This document shows, piece after piece, positions 1-13,428 of a stretch of 64,000 nucleotides of DNA (within the stretch, counting starts at the first letter, position 1; each line of letters starts with the position of its first letter). The position numbers were made by a program, and so were the translations under genes. The notes under the pieces were generated by a model. It was not told where the DNA came from, did no database searches, and worked only from the letters and a program-made list of their open reading frames with translations. This DNA comes from Numida meleagris (taxonomy: Eukaryota > Chordata > Aves > Galliformes > Numididae), in assembly GCF_002078875.1 (NCBI RefSeq), contig NC_034409.1:65568583-65632582 (forward strand), read 5' to 3'.

Positions 1-1780
1 AGGCTGCAGTTTAGAACTTCCTTGAAAGGCATTGACATTTGTACAAACAATGTAAAACAGCCTGGTGGCACAGAGGAGAATTACCTGATTGTAAGGGCTT
101 TGTGGAAAGCATGCTCTGATGACAGCCTATTTTGCTTATGGATTTGGGTGGTCAAATCTAAAATAGGAATACCTCTTTGAGAAGGGGAAAGGGCAGAATA
201 CAAATCAATCAATGCACCAGAAATGCTTGTCGGACAAAATATTTCAGTCTTTCAGGCAGCTGAAGTCCAGACATCAAGGGGAAGTAAGTTAAATAATTGG
301 TGGTGCATTTGAATGAGAACATTTGTCTTGTTTGTCAAAATCCCACACATATTCTTTAAAATGACAGGAGTGTCTGACCACATTTCCCCCCTTCCATACC
401 CTGAATGAACTTGTGAACTAGTTAGGCGCTGTCTGGGTTCCGGACATTTCAATAGTTTTGGCTCTACTTTAACATTCAGCCTAGAGGAATTCCTGTTAGT
501 TTTGTTTATGCTTTTTATTAAGCTTTTGTTTTGTTACTTCAAGTTTTCACTGTGTATTGAATGCACTAATGAGAAAACCATTTTATCAAATGAAATCTAC
601 ATTTCCATAATTTTGAGCAATGGCTACTTTCTTTGAAAACAACCTACATAAAAATCCAGAGTCCAAACATTTCTGAACATTGTGCTGCTTAGGTTGTTGG
701 CAAGATGTACATGGATCTAGACTCCAGTTCTGCAAGTGATTATCCTCTCTATATAATGGGAGAAACAAAAACCCAATTTAGAATGCTTCACTTCTGAATT
801 TGTTATAGGTATCTTTACACCTCAACCAGTTTGGGAGGTTTTGCCATTAGATGCACAAGTATGTTGCAGAACAAGTGTCTGGAAGGAGTAGTTGTTACTT
901 CCTTATTGTTAGGCAATCAAATAGGCAAATATCTGGCTTGTGTTGTTATTATAGGACATCCTAGAGTTAGCAAGTCTAGAAACCTGTGTTCAAGCATGTT
1001 CCCTTGACAAGTGTTATCACACCAGGACAACCACACAGAAGAGTCTAGAAGAGACCAGAGTTTATTTTGCAAAGAATAGCATGGAAATAATCAGCCATCC
1101 TCATACCACAATTATTGTGTAACCTGCACATGAAACACAATTTCAACAGCTTTTCTGGATAAGCATAATAAAGCAAAAATCAAGATAAAATGATACCAAA
1201 TCCACCAGACTCACAGATCTTGGATTGCTCTGGTGGATGCAAATATTTCCGAAAGCTCTCTTGTTTAATGTTATTACTGTTAATGTAACACCAGTCCACT
1301 GAAACTGTTCATCATATGCCTTTGATATGCCTTAGGAATAATTACCATTTAGCCTGATGAAGCTTCTGAATATGCTTTTTTAAAAAAAATGTATTTTTAT
1401 TCTGGACATACCACAAAGCTTTACAAAAATTCATATTCTCACGTTTAGCATCGTCTCAGAGACTATGAACAGGTGTTTTTCCGTACTTTCACAGAGCGTA
1501 GAGAGATTTAGAATGTGGGGTTTTGATGGATCATCACTCTTTTTCCTTTTTTTTTAATCTCCCAGGGCAGAAATCATAAACCAATCTAATCACCTTGGGA
1601 CTATAAGGAAGAAGACCTTGAGAGCAGTTGAAACACCTGTTTTGATGTCCTTTTAATTAAATATATGTATCATTTTACATGGGCCCACTATTCTTGTTAG
1701 ATAATATTGAATTATACAGTGTTAATGAAGACTGTACCATGTTCAGTGAAAGCTTTTTAGTCTTGATCTACATTATTTCA
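1..1780. other. AT-rich noncoding DNA, no gene seen
   Basis: No open frame exceeds about 66 codons on either strand and none resembles a known protein. I see short A and T runs (around 1381 and 1547) but no repeat family that I recognise. It reads as intergenic or intronic bird DNA. Confidence 0.6.
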
Positions 1781-1865
1781 CAAAATCACAGAATTGTAGG
1801 GGTTGGAAGAGACCTCTGGAGATTATATATTCCAACTCCCCTGAATGACTTAGACTGGGATAGTT
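1781..1865 (-). repeat. CR1 retroposon 3'-end fragment
   Basis: The plus strand shows AATCACAGAATTGTAGGGG followed by TTGGAAGAGACCTCTGGAGAT and then an AACTCCCCTG block. This is the reverse complement of the avian CR1 3' end, so the element points to the minus strand with its 3' tail at the left. Only about 85 bases remain. CR1 is a non-LTR retrotransposon whose copies are usually severely 5'-truncated and lack a poly(A) tail, as here. The block is diverged, so it is an old, inactive copy. Confidence 0.75.
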
Positions 1866-4800
1866 GTTTCTGAGCAAGAGAAACACAGGAGGGACTGCAA
1901 ATCTTGAGCCCTGATGAGTGATACAAGCTTTTTGAATGAAATTTCAAAGAGGTTGAGAGGCAATTGAGTAAGGAATTGAAAAGAATCCATCTGGTATTAG
2001 TCTATTGCTTATAAGATATATATCTGGCTGTGTTGACTCATCTTAATTTCAGTGAGTGTGTAAGATCACAGAAAAAGTCATTTCATATTTATCTGTGCTA
2101 ATCTTCCTGGTACTTGTCTGAAACTTTGAGACCAAAGTGAAAGAAACAAATCTAGATCTGCTACAAGTAACAAAATGAAACGGAAATATATTTTGGCTGA
2201 CTAAAATTTGTATTTTCTCCTCACTTCACCTCAGGTCACTAGACAATTTGTATGTCTGTTCTCTACATAAATTAAAACTTGGCTATTTGCTTTGGAAACT
2301 GTGTTCTAGGCAAAGTGAGACTACATCATGGTCTATGAGTTGAGGTAGCACTTTGTTCAGAGGGGAACTAGCAGGTTAGCTCAATGCAAATTTATAAAGT
2401 TGGCTTTGACTTTACTAACACAATGGGAGCCTTGTCCAAGCAGCTGTCACCAGGACTGGCAATAGCTGTGAGACTGAGCTTGTTCTTAGAGTTTCACTGG
2501 GGAAAGATTTATCACCAGGAAGTTTCCATTTGCATGCCTGCTTGTGTAATGGATGGTACGTTTCTTTCTTTACTATTTCAGGTTTTTCCTGGCTCACAGA
2601 GCTGCATCTTCTAATATCATAACATCCTTTATTTAGACCTATGCGAGGAGGAACTCAGATTGTTTGTTTACTTATGTTCTGAACTGTGTTACTTTTGTAC
2701 TACATGGCTTTCCTTCACCATAAGGATGAAAAGGAACTGACTCATCTCAAAATAAGGCAACTAAATATGGACAAAACTAGGAGTAACTCTGATTTCACTG
2801 GGCTACTGTGAATGATTATTTGACTTACAAAATTATTGGAAAAAGTACTGCAAGAAGAAATGACTTGACTTGGTTTCATGTTTTAACCTTGACTAGAACC
2901 ATGTATCAGAACCTGCTGTCTCACCCAACTTCTGTTTTTCCTTTTCCTCCCCTCCCCTTCCCTCTCCTTACTTCATCATTTTATTATTATTTTATTTCAT
3001 TATATATATATATATTTTTTTTTCTTGAAATATCTGGTTCCTTTCTCCTGGTACAGCCCTGTAGAGGCGTTGTTCCATACAGTGCTATTCACCCAGTTAT
3101 GCCCTCTGGACCTGAGCCAGCCTTCCTTGTTGATGGTGGGAGCCTTCACAGGCTGGCAGTGAGGGATCAAGATTTCAAGGGATATTTTACCCCTGACTGC
3201 TAAAACTCTTTGAATCAAATTATGACTTCTGGACCTCTTGACAAAGACAGCATGGGTAGACAAACGATTTTTTTCTGACACTTGTATTGTCAAGCTACAG
3301 TGGGAACCTCAGTGTCTTTGGATACAATGATGTTGCATAATGATGTAAAGTGTGATTAAAATTAAGCTACTGCTAAACACATTAGCAGAGACAGTACAAG
3401 GGCCTAATACAGAGCTTCCCATAAATGAGTCTTCCCTCTATAATGTGCCTATGTGGTCACATCTGTGGACATATGAGACAAGGAATACTGAAAAGGGACA
3501 GGAAAATTTCATGATGATGATACGCAATATTGCAGATTTAATATGCTTAGTTTTGATGTCTGTTATTGAAAAAGTGTATTAGCAAAATGCAAAGATTCCA
3601 GAAAGAGCTGCAATCTGATTGAAAAACTGAAAAATAAGAAGGCAAACCAATTGAGTTTATTTTTAATGTAATTGTGGTCTTCTAACAACAAATTAGTGAA
3701 TAAAGTTTACAGAATTCGGAAAGTTTTAGTCATACAAAGGTGAAACAAAATGCAAGGACTGGAGTTAACTGTATTCAAACCAGGAATTAGGTAATTGTAA
3801 GTGAAGTCAGATAGTTACTAATTGCTTAAGTAGGAAGAACAGATTTCTTTGTTTTAATTATTTTTTGAATTGTGTCTAGGTATTTTTCCATAAACCATGA
3901 TATGGTTTGATAAAATATACTTTGATTTATGAAATTAGGAACACTTTTAGCTGATTACATCTCTCCCTTCTAATCTTAAAATCAACAGTGCTACAGGTTT
4001 GAGATATAAAAATGGAGATTTCCAACAACTGTAAAGTTATTTTCATCCCCCTTAGTTAGAAAACAGTCACCAAAAAACCACCAAATGCATTTCCAGTTTG
4101 CTACTGCTAATAAACCTGAGTATGGTTATGTCATGAAGTTTTGTACCCTGTGATGAAGGAAGGGAGAACTACAGATTGTTGTGTAGTTTGTATTCCAGAA
4201 CAGGGAACATTCTACTGAAAAAGTCCAACTATGATAAATTAGGTGAATATAAGCACCAACGAAAAAAGAAGAAGCTCCTGAGTTCTCATAGATGTTGTGT
4301 TTTTCTTTTTTCTTTTTTCTTTTAAAGTACATTTTAAAGATTTGCCGTAGAAAACAGTTCAACTTTGAGTGGAGAAATCAGTTGGTAATGGCCCTTCTTC
4401 TGCCAAATCTGTCAGTGGATGATACCAATCCTATCGTGCAAAAGTATTGAAACGGACAAGCTAGAGCTGACAGGCTAGAGAATAGGTCTTCAGATGGTCT
4501 CAAAAAAACAAAAGACCACTGGGAAATACATAAATGTTCTTCCAGCAGATGACCTGAGCAAATAGTTCTTCCTAACTAGTAGAGAACTAATTGCTTGAAA
4601 GAAAAGCAGGTAACTGAGCTGAGGTCATATGTGATAAAAATACACAGAAATTCCACCAAGGACAAAGACCACCCTTACAACAAATATTTAAAATGGAGAA
4701 GGAGGATTTGATCAGTATTGAGCGCAGAAGTTGTTAGAAACTGGGAACATTACAGTCTTCTTCTCCATGCATGTGACCCAGAACCCACTTCAGTAAATAT

Positions 4801-5129
4801 TGCTTTAGTTCTTCTGGTAGTTATGTCTGAGTCCTAGAATCTGTCAGGTTGTTCATTCTGGATGCCAACACCAGAAAGCTGTCAGTTGCAATAGAAGCAG
4901 AGAGCAAACCCAAGCAGATGGTGCTAATGCTGCACTATCAGCACTAGCTGTGCTTTGTGGGAGGGATTGCTTTGGACCTGATTTAGTTTGGTTCCCTGTA
5001 GTGAATCAAACTAAGTCCTCAGCAGCCATGTAGGTTGAAGCTGTCTGAAGTACCTATCTGCTCTAGGCCATGTGTCTATGGTAGGAGCTGGAGTGCATTT
5101 GGTATATATCTGGAGCACAGTGTCCATAT
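1866..5129. other. Noncoding DNA with low-complexity tracts
   Basis: No gene recognised. A pyrimidine-rich stretch (about 2934-2975) runs into T/A-rich DNA and a (TA)n stretch (about 3000-3014). A CTTTTT-type tract lies at about 4302-4324. The interval 3040-3290 is somewhat richer in GC and open on both strands, with a splice-acceptor-like pyrimidine run ending in ACAG near 3054, but the translation resembles nothing that I know. Confidence 0.5.
2934..3023. repeat. Pyrimidine-rich tract and (TA)n simple repeat
   Basis: The plus strand is almost purely C/T from about 2934 to 2975, then T/A-rich, then TATATATATATATA and a run of T. This is simple-sequence DNA with no coding signal. Confidence 0.7.
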
Positions 5130-5193
5130 CAGCTTCCTCCAGAAGGAATTTAGTCCATGTGCAGCTTCCTCCAGAAGGAATTTAGTCCATGTG
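5130..5193. repeat. 32-base perfect tandem duplication
   Basis: The 32-base unit starting CAGCTTCCTCCAGAAGG occupies 5130-5161 and recurs without mismatch at 5162-5193. Perfect identity suggests a recent replication-slippage or repair duplication. It lies in otherwise non-repetitive DNA. Confidence 0.95.
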
Positions 5194-8100
5194 CAGCACA
5201 ATCACTCTGTGAATTGAGCTAATGCCCAGTGTGGATGACTGGGGAATTTGTTGTGGAACTGCACCAATGCTCTGAACCAAAGGTGTTGTACTACCCTCTC
5301 CTTTGACAGAATTTCTGTTGGTAACTCAGTAAAGAAGGAGCTCTGTCTTCACTCATTGGATAAAAATAGCAATAAAAATAAGAGTATTTTCTTCTTTGTT
5401 ACTGTTGTTGTCCCAGGTAACATTGCAAAACGTTCAAAAAAGTTTTGAAGAACATTTAAATTTGTTGACTCAAATGCTCGATAGCTGAGTCCTATCTAAC
5501 ACTGACCATGAATAAGTCAGGTTTTCCCAGAGAAATCCTATGACTGAGAACTGCTAAAAAAAATGGAAAAGAAAGCTTTTGCAATTAACCTTAGCTGTAC
5601 ATTCATATGCAAATACAGTCACAAGAGAACTGTCTAATCATGAAGACAGTATATGTATTCAAATGTTTGCTCTATTTTTTTGAATGCAAATGATCATAAA
5701 TGCAAATAATTAATTAGCGTAACTGCTGTAATTTCTTTTTTTGTCTGTTTAACTTCATATAGCTTATTTCATTTCACATTACAATAATTAGGACTTATTT
5801 CTCTTGACAAGAGTAAAACTCTTTTCAGAAATATCATACTCCTACTACAGCAATCATAGTTTACAGAAAGTTTTGCTGCTGCGCAATGGGGAGGGGAAGA
5901 AAAATCATGAGAGACTCACAGAATGTCTCTAATGTTTTTACACCTAAAAATGGACTGGCATATATCAGTACTGAGACCTAACATGAAGGAAAAAAAAACC
6001 ACCTTAGAACAGATGTATACTTTTCATTTACTGGCTTTTCAAAATTAACTTTCCCGGGCCTGAGATATACCTATAACATTTAACCTCCACAAATATACAG
6101 TTCAGAGAGATTAAAAAATATATATTTATATACTTTACAAACTCAGTCATGATACACTGCTTTACTCAGAAAAATCTCCTGAAATGCTTTGGTTCTAAAA
6201 TTTACAGAAGCACCTTTTCAGTGTTCACTGAACAGTTTAAAATACTGAACACACTACTGAACAATACTACAGAAAATAGTAGACTGGTTTGTCTTCTTTT
6301 GAACTTCGAGAATGTAAAATGTACTACTTGTATATCTTTAGATCTCAGCTCTGCTATGCACTTCCAAAAGATACTTTTAACAGGCTTCTTCATATGTGGT
6401 AAATATGTATGTAGGCAGTATGTATTATGAAGGTTCATAAAGAACAGAAAGGGGATAAGTGTGGTGGGATGTGGGATAGGAAAACATCTAGGCTCCTATC
6501 TGCTCCAGTGAGTCTGACAGTGTAGATCCAGGCATTCTGGCAGTGCGTGTTTAGAAAGAAGATGGCAGGGAATGCTGACTTGCTGAATGGAAACCTTGAC
6601 AAAATGTCTGGTCTCCTCATTTCCCTGATAGTCATGGAGATTGCTCCTGTCTAGTTTTCCTCATGCAGAGGCATTCTTTCCCCTGCCTTTCTAGGGCCCT
6701 GAGAAATAGAAAAGATGTCATCCCAAGCTAATTCTATAAACATTGCTATCAGAAAAGACATTTTAAACTATCATAAAAAGATCCATTGTGCAACTGGAGT
6801 CTTGGAACAGGATTGGGTTATAGCTCAACCATTGTTAAAGGTTAATGTTCCTATCGTTGCATTCCTTTTTCTAGTTCCCATAACCAGGCTGTAATGATAG
6901 ATAAATATATGAGCTATTTCTTTGTGTTGGCAAAATCACAATTCAGAAAGACATAGTTTCCTAAGTTATTTTTAAACTAATATGTTGGTTTATAGCTAGA
7001 TGAACAAAACCATCTTTTTTTTTAAGAGAAAGATATATTTTTTTTCATTATGCTGTTCTTGCAGAAACATTTTTGTCTATCAAAACAGAGTAACAGCTTT
7101 CTGAAGTCAACATGTGAACTGAAAAGGAAGATAATTAAAACAATAGCATTAATTTGATGTTGCCAAATGTTAACCAGTCTGGTACTTTCCATAATTATTT
7201 TCACTACTGTAACATAATTCAAATGTCTTTGTCATTGTTTAGCATTATGTTCCTGCAAATGCTGAATGCTGATTGCAGAGCAGGAATTCTATTTACTAAT
7301 TGCTGACTGGACAACAAAGTCTGCGTGTCTCTCTTCCTAGCTCTTTCAGTTTTTAAGCAAAGAGCAAAGTAACATCTCCTATATTTTCACAAGATTCTGT
7401 GCTGCTTGCTTAGGGTGTCAGAGCATTTTTATGAGAAAAGTGCTTTGACAAGACATTAAAACTTCTAGGCAACTCTGCACATGGACTCCATTAAAGTTTT
7501 CTTGTGATATAGTAGCAGAGGAGTATCTACTTAGCTCAGGCTTTCTTTCAAAGGCAAAAAAGAAAAAAATTCAGGCTTCAGCCTCCTCAGGTTTAATGAA
7601 GCTCCTGAGTTTTCATACAATTCACCTGGTACAGTTCTACTGATCTGCGCAAACACCTGAAAGATTGTTGCAAGTGTTTCCAGGCCAGCACGTACTAGTG
7701 ATGTAGCTTGTACTTTGTTAGCTTTGTGTTTTGAGGATCATTTTCTCATGAGTTCTCAACACAGCATAGCCATGCTGTGCTCAATGCTTGTTCCAAAGAG
7801 TTGCATGCCATATTACGGTTATTGCTGCAGGTTTACTAGATCAAGTTGAGAAGAAGGCCAGCTGCAGCTACCTCCTATTTTTGGAATCCAGTCTACTGGA
7901 ACTATATGTTTCTGAACTCAGGTTAACCCCAATATCTTTTTCTTGGGAAGGAAAACATTTCATTAGCTCTTTTTTTCTGGCTTGTGATAGAATCGAAGAG
8001 AAGAAAATAATTTCTTCTTCAATAATATCTAGGAAGATACCTGTGAAAGGTAAGACAGATGAGCCTCTCTGGTAGCATGGCTCTGTGGCAGTGGTACAGT

Positions 8101-8315
8101 TAATAGTAATCAACAAAGCCACTGGGATGGTGCCTGAATGGATGGCCCTTGTTCCCTGCAGAGATTCAGTGTATCATTTTGTTCTTTGGACTGTGTATTA
8201 AATTGTTCTTGAGCAAGAGAGAGAAGTAATTCCTACTAAGGAAATTTTTATTGGCAGATTATATCAAAAACCCTTCTTTCAGTTTTTAACACAAGAAGAA
8301 ACAACAAAAGTCCTT
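5194..8315. other. AT-rich noncoding DNA, no gene seen
   Basis: All open frames are under about 100 codons and none is recognisable. No interspersed repeat that I know is evident. Short A/T runs occur (for example 6113-6131 and 7014-7023). Confidence 0.55.
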
Positions 8316-8353
8316 CTGTAGTTTCATATATGAACTGTAGTTTCATATATGAG
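8316..8353. repeat. 19-base tandem duplication
   Basis: CTGTAGTTTCATATATGAA at 8316-8334 is followed directly by the same unit ending GAG instead of GAA (8335-8353). Each unit contains the palindrome CATATATG. Confidence 0.9.
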
Positions 8354-11300
8354 CTGTGTAGCTGTCCATCCTGTTTAGCTAACTTCCATAGCACATTTGG
8401 AAAATTAAGACTCTCTTTCAAGAAATCAACCATAAACACTGCTTGCTTCCATTCAGCCTCCCTCCTATCCTGCAAAAATAACAATGAAAAGAACAAGCAA
8501 CCACAAAAAACAACACAATGAAACAATCCCTCCAAAAGAAGTAAATCAAAGAGAGTGACAAACATATGTTCTGAGCTGAAATGTTAAGACAAATACTCTT
8601 GATGCATCTCAATGAACTGTGAACTGCTCTTTAGTCACTTTGTGAAGCTGTTAACTCTGAGGTCTAATAACCACTGTAAAATTATGGACATTGGCTATCT
8701 GGTTCCTCCTATAGTCATACTGAATGCAAAGAACCAATTAACAGTGCTGCATGTTCACTGTTTATGCAGAGGAGCAGGTAGTGCTGTTTGCAGGCTCCGT
8801 GTGGGTACAAATGAAATTTTTCCCTTGTTAACTGTGAAGCAGCAACTCTAATATGTTTCTCAGGTAATACTTTTTTCTCTATAGAATGCTCTTAAACTTT
8901 TGCACAATTCTTTAGTTAATGCCTACCAGAAATATCATAGCAAAAATCTATGGTATTTAAGGAGGAGGTTATGTGAGAGAGAAAGTGGTAATAGTAATTT
9001 TGGCTAAATATGTTTTGACAGATATGAAGATACATAACTGTAGTGTTATTTCCATATATTTTGTTTTTCTCTCAATGACTTGTTTGAAGTTAGACTTCCA
9101 ATTTTATACCCAATTGCAAGATTTACTTTATTAAAATAGAATAAATAACTATCTGGTAGTATTCTTTCATCTTCTGATGAACCAGATATCACTAAACGCT
9201 AAGACAAGCATATATCATGTCTGTTCAAGTGGAAAAATACAGGGTGAGGAGACCTGCTCTTTTAAAGTGCTTCAGTTGCTAGCTCTTATGTGGAAAAATC
9301 ATATTAGTTCTGCTATTCTCGTCAGACACTATTGACTTAGCTCTTTCCAAAACCTAGAAATAAAACATCACACCTTAGTGTCTGGTTTGCCTTCACTGTG
9401 ATACTGAAATTAGTATGGTTTCAGATGTTAGTCTGGATAGAATCTCTTCAAAACTTAAGCAGAAAAGCAAATTTTAAGCAACCAAGTAGGCCTATAGATT
9501 TTGGCCTATGGTAAAAGACAGACTATAATACAGCTACTTACATGAATGTTGACCCACAAAAAGAAAAGACCAATAGAATGGAAAAAAAAATTCAAAGAAG
9601 AATTTTCTTCAAAAGATCTCTTCAGGCTATGGAAAACTATAAAGTAGCATTCTCTTTGTTTTCAAGAAATATTGCATGTATTTAGATAGAATGATGTATT
9701 ACAATCACTTTTGTTGCTGAGTTACAGCATGGGAAGTTGGGAGCTTATACAGTACGTTAGATGAAATTACTCTAGCCAATACTTTAAAATTACTTGGTCT
9801 TATTAGTCTGTTATGTTAAAAACATTCAATATGATTTGTAAGTGGATATAAACATCTTCAGGTGTGTACCTATTGTATGTCTTAAGTTCAAAGAGATTAT
9901 CACCATCTTTAAGTCAGGAAGGATACCCATTTTAAATTATCTGTATTATCTTAACTGTTTGCTTATGTAAGTCTCATGTCTTCAGAAGAACACAACTGTA
10001 ATGTTCTTTGGTAGGATGTATAATACAAATACAAGAAAATATGTTTACCTGTAAAGATTAGATTTGGAGACATGGAAAATTAAACACATCAAAAAAGTGA
10101 TAGCCCACAGTCACAAGAGTCTTTAATTTCTTGGCCAGACTTTATGGCAATTCCTAAAATTTTTTTCTTTTTTCTTTTCTAAAAAACTTTATATGTTGCT
10201 CAATATATTAAAAAAGTATTTTGTTCTTTCATATACTACAGCAGTTCAAAACTGATTGTGGCACAGAGTCAAACATAAAGATGAAAAAAAAAGACATTCC
10301 CACTGTGCACCACTGAAGCAAATGCTCCACATCACCTGTCCCCCTTCTACTCCTTGGCATGGTGTGATCTTCTCTCTGGAATCAGTGTACTGGAAAATTG
10401 TGACAGGTCACTCTGACTTTTGATTGTCACCTTATTGCTCAGACAAGAAAAATGACCAGTGTGGGGGGAAAAAGAAAAGGCTGTCATGCACAAGCAGCTC
10501 CGTGACACATGGAGTTTTACAGATCTGAAAACAGATCTGAATATGCACTTAGAGCCCTATCTTCATGCAGTTAAAAGACTCTGGCAACTCAGTGGAGCCT
10601 GAAAAAGTGCAAGCTTAGAGCTGGCCCTCATTGGAAAGACGCGCTGCAATGCTACAGAAATGGTCAGTGGTTTTTCCTAGGTCTTAACTGGGAGTTTCAG
10701 TTTGCTGCACTGCAGTTGTGAAGAATGTTGCTCTGCAAACTGTAAGAGAGAGACTGGTTAGGCAGTGCACACAAAGAAAGATACCCTTCCTTTTCTCTCC
10801 CCTCTCTCCTCTTTCATCCTTTCCCATCAAATAACCTCCTCTGGAAAGATAAAAACTATTACTTAAAATGTGTGACAAGTTCTAGGAAGGATTGCTGAAC
10901 TTCCTTTCTGCTTTTCTCTGCCTCCCTATATAACTTTTAATATCACTGTTTGTCTCTTTTTGGCAAAAGGAGAAGTAACTAGTGATGAGGGGGATCTGCT
11001 TTACTATATCACAGTACATAGGCAAGTAACAACCTTTGTTAGTAGGTGAAGAAATTTTTAGAACCACTGAAGATCAGGATGAACTACTTGGCCAATAAAA
11101 GGTGGCTCTGTAGAATCCCACTGTGGTCTTGATGTTGCAGATCTTGGTTGCATCATGAGTTTTTTTTTCTTACAAACAATACTTTCATGCAGGTAAAGGT
11201 ACTTTAGTAATGGATCATGCAAAGATGACTGGTGATTAAGAAAACATGTCTCTTCTGTCTAAAACTGATTGAATCAACAAGCAGTGACTGTTTCTAAGTA

Positions 11301-12384
11301 CAGAGGCTCAGTACCATGTTAACAATCTTCAGGTATTCACACTGCAGTGCATCACTTTCATCCCTGTATGATGTCAATGAATGTCAGCTCCCATGCCATT
11401 GTAAATTGCGATGACGCATGTTGAAGCATATATAATTAATTACGGTTGCATTTTTGATGCTGATATTGCTGTTGGCTTTTCAACTGTAAAAAATGAGAAC
11501 GAAGGCAAAGGGACAGCATTCTTTCTGGTAGATACTTTAGAAAGTATTTGTAGCTTTCAAAATAAATGACCATTTTTTTCCAATTTTTGTTTTAAGGAGG
11601 GAGAAAGTCCTCCTGAGATGCAATCTTAAGCAAAGTACAAGAAGTTCCCGAAGGGTGCTGAACATGAACAAAAACATTTCCAACATTCTTATAATAATGC
11701 TGTGTTTACTTTGTCAATTAATGATTCATTACCCAAAACAGCTTGTGCATTACAAATGGCTCTGTACTGTATTTATGGAGCTGCAAAATGTTAAAAGAAA
11801 AGATGGTTTCACTTTTCTTGCTATTGTTTGTTTGAACACCAGAAAAGGAAGTCGTAGTGAGTGTGTAGTGGATCGTATGCTTATTTACTTAGCCTTCTAG
11901 TGCCTTGGCTCTTGAAAGGGTCCTGTCCTACAATGTTTATCATCTTAGGAACTATCAGATCAAAATTACCAGTATCTTCCTTTACAAAATGCTAATAAGA
12001 ATGTAGGCAAGTCATGCGCCCTGGATGTACCTATGGTCTGTAATGCTCAGTTTGGAGTTAGTCACCTGAGTTCAGGGATATCAGGCAGAGGCTAAGATGT
12101 GACTTCTAGTCCTGTTTCTTCAGACCTAGAGATCCCTAGCCCTGTCTCTACTGCTGCCATGGGTGAGCAGGTCCTTCTGGTAGGTCTGAGCAAGGAGACC
12201 TTGGGCCACAAATAACGTCTGTTTCTCTTTCAAGAAGACATCTTGCCCCATTACCTGCCAGGAGTAAAAAGATAATGTAATCCCATTGTTACAGTGTGCC
12301 TAGAAGCTGAAGGTACAAAGGCAATTGGTTTCCAAGACCCATTATAAGTCTGTGATGTAATTATTGCAAGACAGGAAAGAGACT
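8354..12384. other. AT-rich noncoding DNA, no gene seen
   Basis: No recognisable gene or young repeat. A pyrimidine-rich stretch lies at about 10785-10828, and an A/T-rich segment at about 10155-10220. Open frames are short and unrecognised. Confidence 0.5.
10785..10828. repeat. Polypyrimidine tract
   Basis: About 44 bases are nearly all C/T on the plus strand, with only single purine interruptions. It is low-complexity DNA; a structural role (triplex or nucleosome exclusion) is possible but not shown. Confidence 0.6.
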
Positions 12385-12475
12385 GGACCAAATACTCATT
12401 TGGTGTAAATCAGTCCAACGTGTCACTGACTTTAATGGAATCAGTTGATTTATATCTGTTGAGAATCTGACCTAT
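12385..12475. repeat. Ancient palindromic interspersed repeat (sauropsid type)
   Basis: GGTGTAAATCAG near the left end faces TGATTTATATCTG near the right end, an imperfect inverted repeat, with ACTGACTTTAATGGAATCAG between. The arrangement (GGTGTAAATCAG, a centre like ACTGACTTCAATGGAAT, then TGATTTACACC and a GAATCTGGCC-like end) matches an old repeat seen in many bird, turtle and crocodilian sequences. I cannot name the family with certainty. GGCTTCAGTGGGAGTTGTGC a little further on (about 12506) may belong to the same element. Confidence 0.45.
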
Positions 12476-13084
12476 CACACACAAAGATGGAAAATGTAAA
12501 GCAGTTGGCTTCAGTGGGAGTTGTGCTCCCCTGTCCAAGGCACAGTGTAATCACGTGTGTAATATAACTGAGTTCCTGCAGCTGTGGGAGATCCATCTCG
12601 GATTTCCTCACTTTGCTGCTCTTTAAAATTATAGAAGAAATTTTCAATCAGAGCATTTTTATTTCATTTTACTTTATTACCATTAAGACATCTGATCTTG
12701 GCTAAACATATGGTTGTAACATTATTTGACTTTCTGTAAAATTAATTATACTCCTTTTACCCCTGATGGCTTCCACATCAATAAATTACACCATAAATGC
12801 ACATAGGTGAAAGCTGGAATCTTCTAACATCAGTCTACAATATCGGGTTTAATGGTTTTATTTTGCACATAATGGTTACAGAATTTGATCAAAGCCCAAA
12901 ACAGAGATACACTCTTGTCTTCAAAAGGCCATTCTAAACAGGCATTGCTATTTCTGGTGCCAAAAGGTTCAAGTTCTTATTTGCAATTTTATCTTCAGGA
13001 CGGCTTGTTTGGCATTTGCGCCCAGCTCCACAGGGATTTATTCAAAAAGCCTTGGATGTCCAGCTCTTCCAAAAGACTCAAAGT

Positions 13085-13312
13085 TGCACAAACTCACAAA
13101 CATGTGGAAGAACTTCTTTACAGTAAGGGTGACAGAGCACTGGAACAGGCTGCTCAGAGAGGTAGTGGAGTCTCCTTCTATGGAGATACTAAAGACCCCC
13201 CCTGGATGCCTGCCTGTGTGACCTATTGTAGGGAACCTGCGTTAGCAGGGGGATTGGACTCAATGATCTCTTGAGGTCCCTTCCAACCCCTGTGTTTCTG
13301 AGACTCCATCTC
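13085..13312 (+). repeat. CR1 retroposon 3' end, plus strand
   Basis: A textbook CR1 end: GAAGAACTTCTTTACAGTAAGG, then GAACAGGCTGCTCAGAGAGG, GTGGAGTCTCC, a GGACTCAATGATCTCTTGAGG block and GGTCCCTTCCAACCCCTGTG. The first blocks correspond to the C-terminal codons of the CR1 reverse-transcriptase ORF and the last to the short 3' UTR. The terminal 8-base repeats are degraded after about 13312. The copy is 5'-truncated and inactive. It ends about 120 bases before the LTR at 13434. Confidence 0.9.
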
Positions 13313-13428
13313 TAATATTGAAAAGATGAGTCAGGATTTATGGATGAAATAGTAGAGCAGCCAGTGCATTCATACCAGCAGGTAAGAAAGATGGAGGGCC
13401 GCAAGTATCTTGCATCTGAAGAGGAGAG

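Noticed and set aside
2808..3293. Open frames on both strands across a splice-acceptor-like tract near 3054
   Set aside because: The upstream part of the frame is a pyrimidine/TA simple repeat, the rest has no recognisable domain, and no donor/acceptor pair gives a sensible exon.
12885..13274. 129-codon plus-strand open frame
   Set aside because: Its second half is the CR1 3' end at 13085-13312, part of it in the wrong frame for the retroposon protein.
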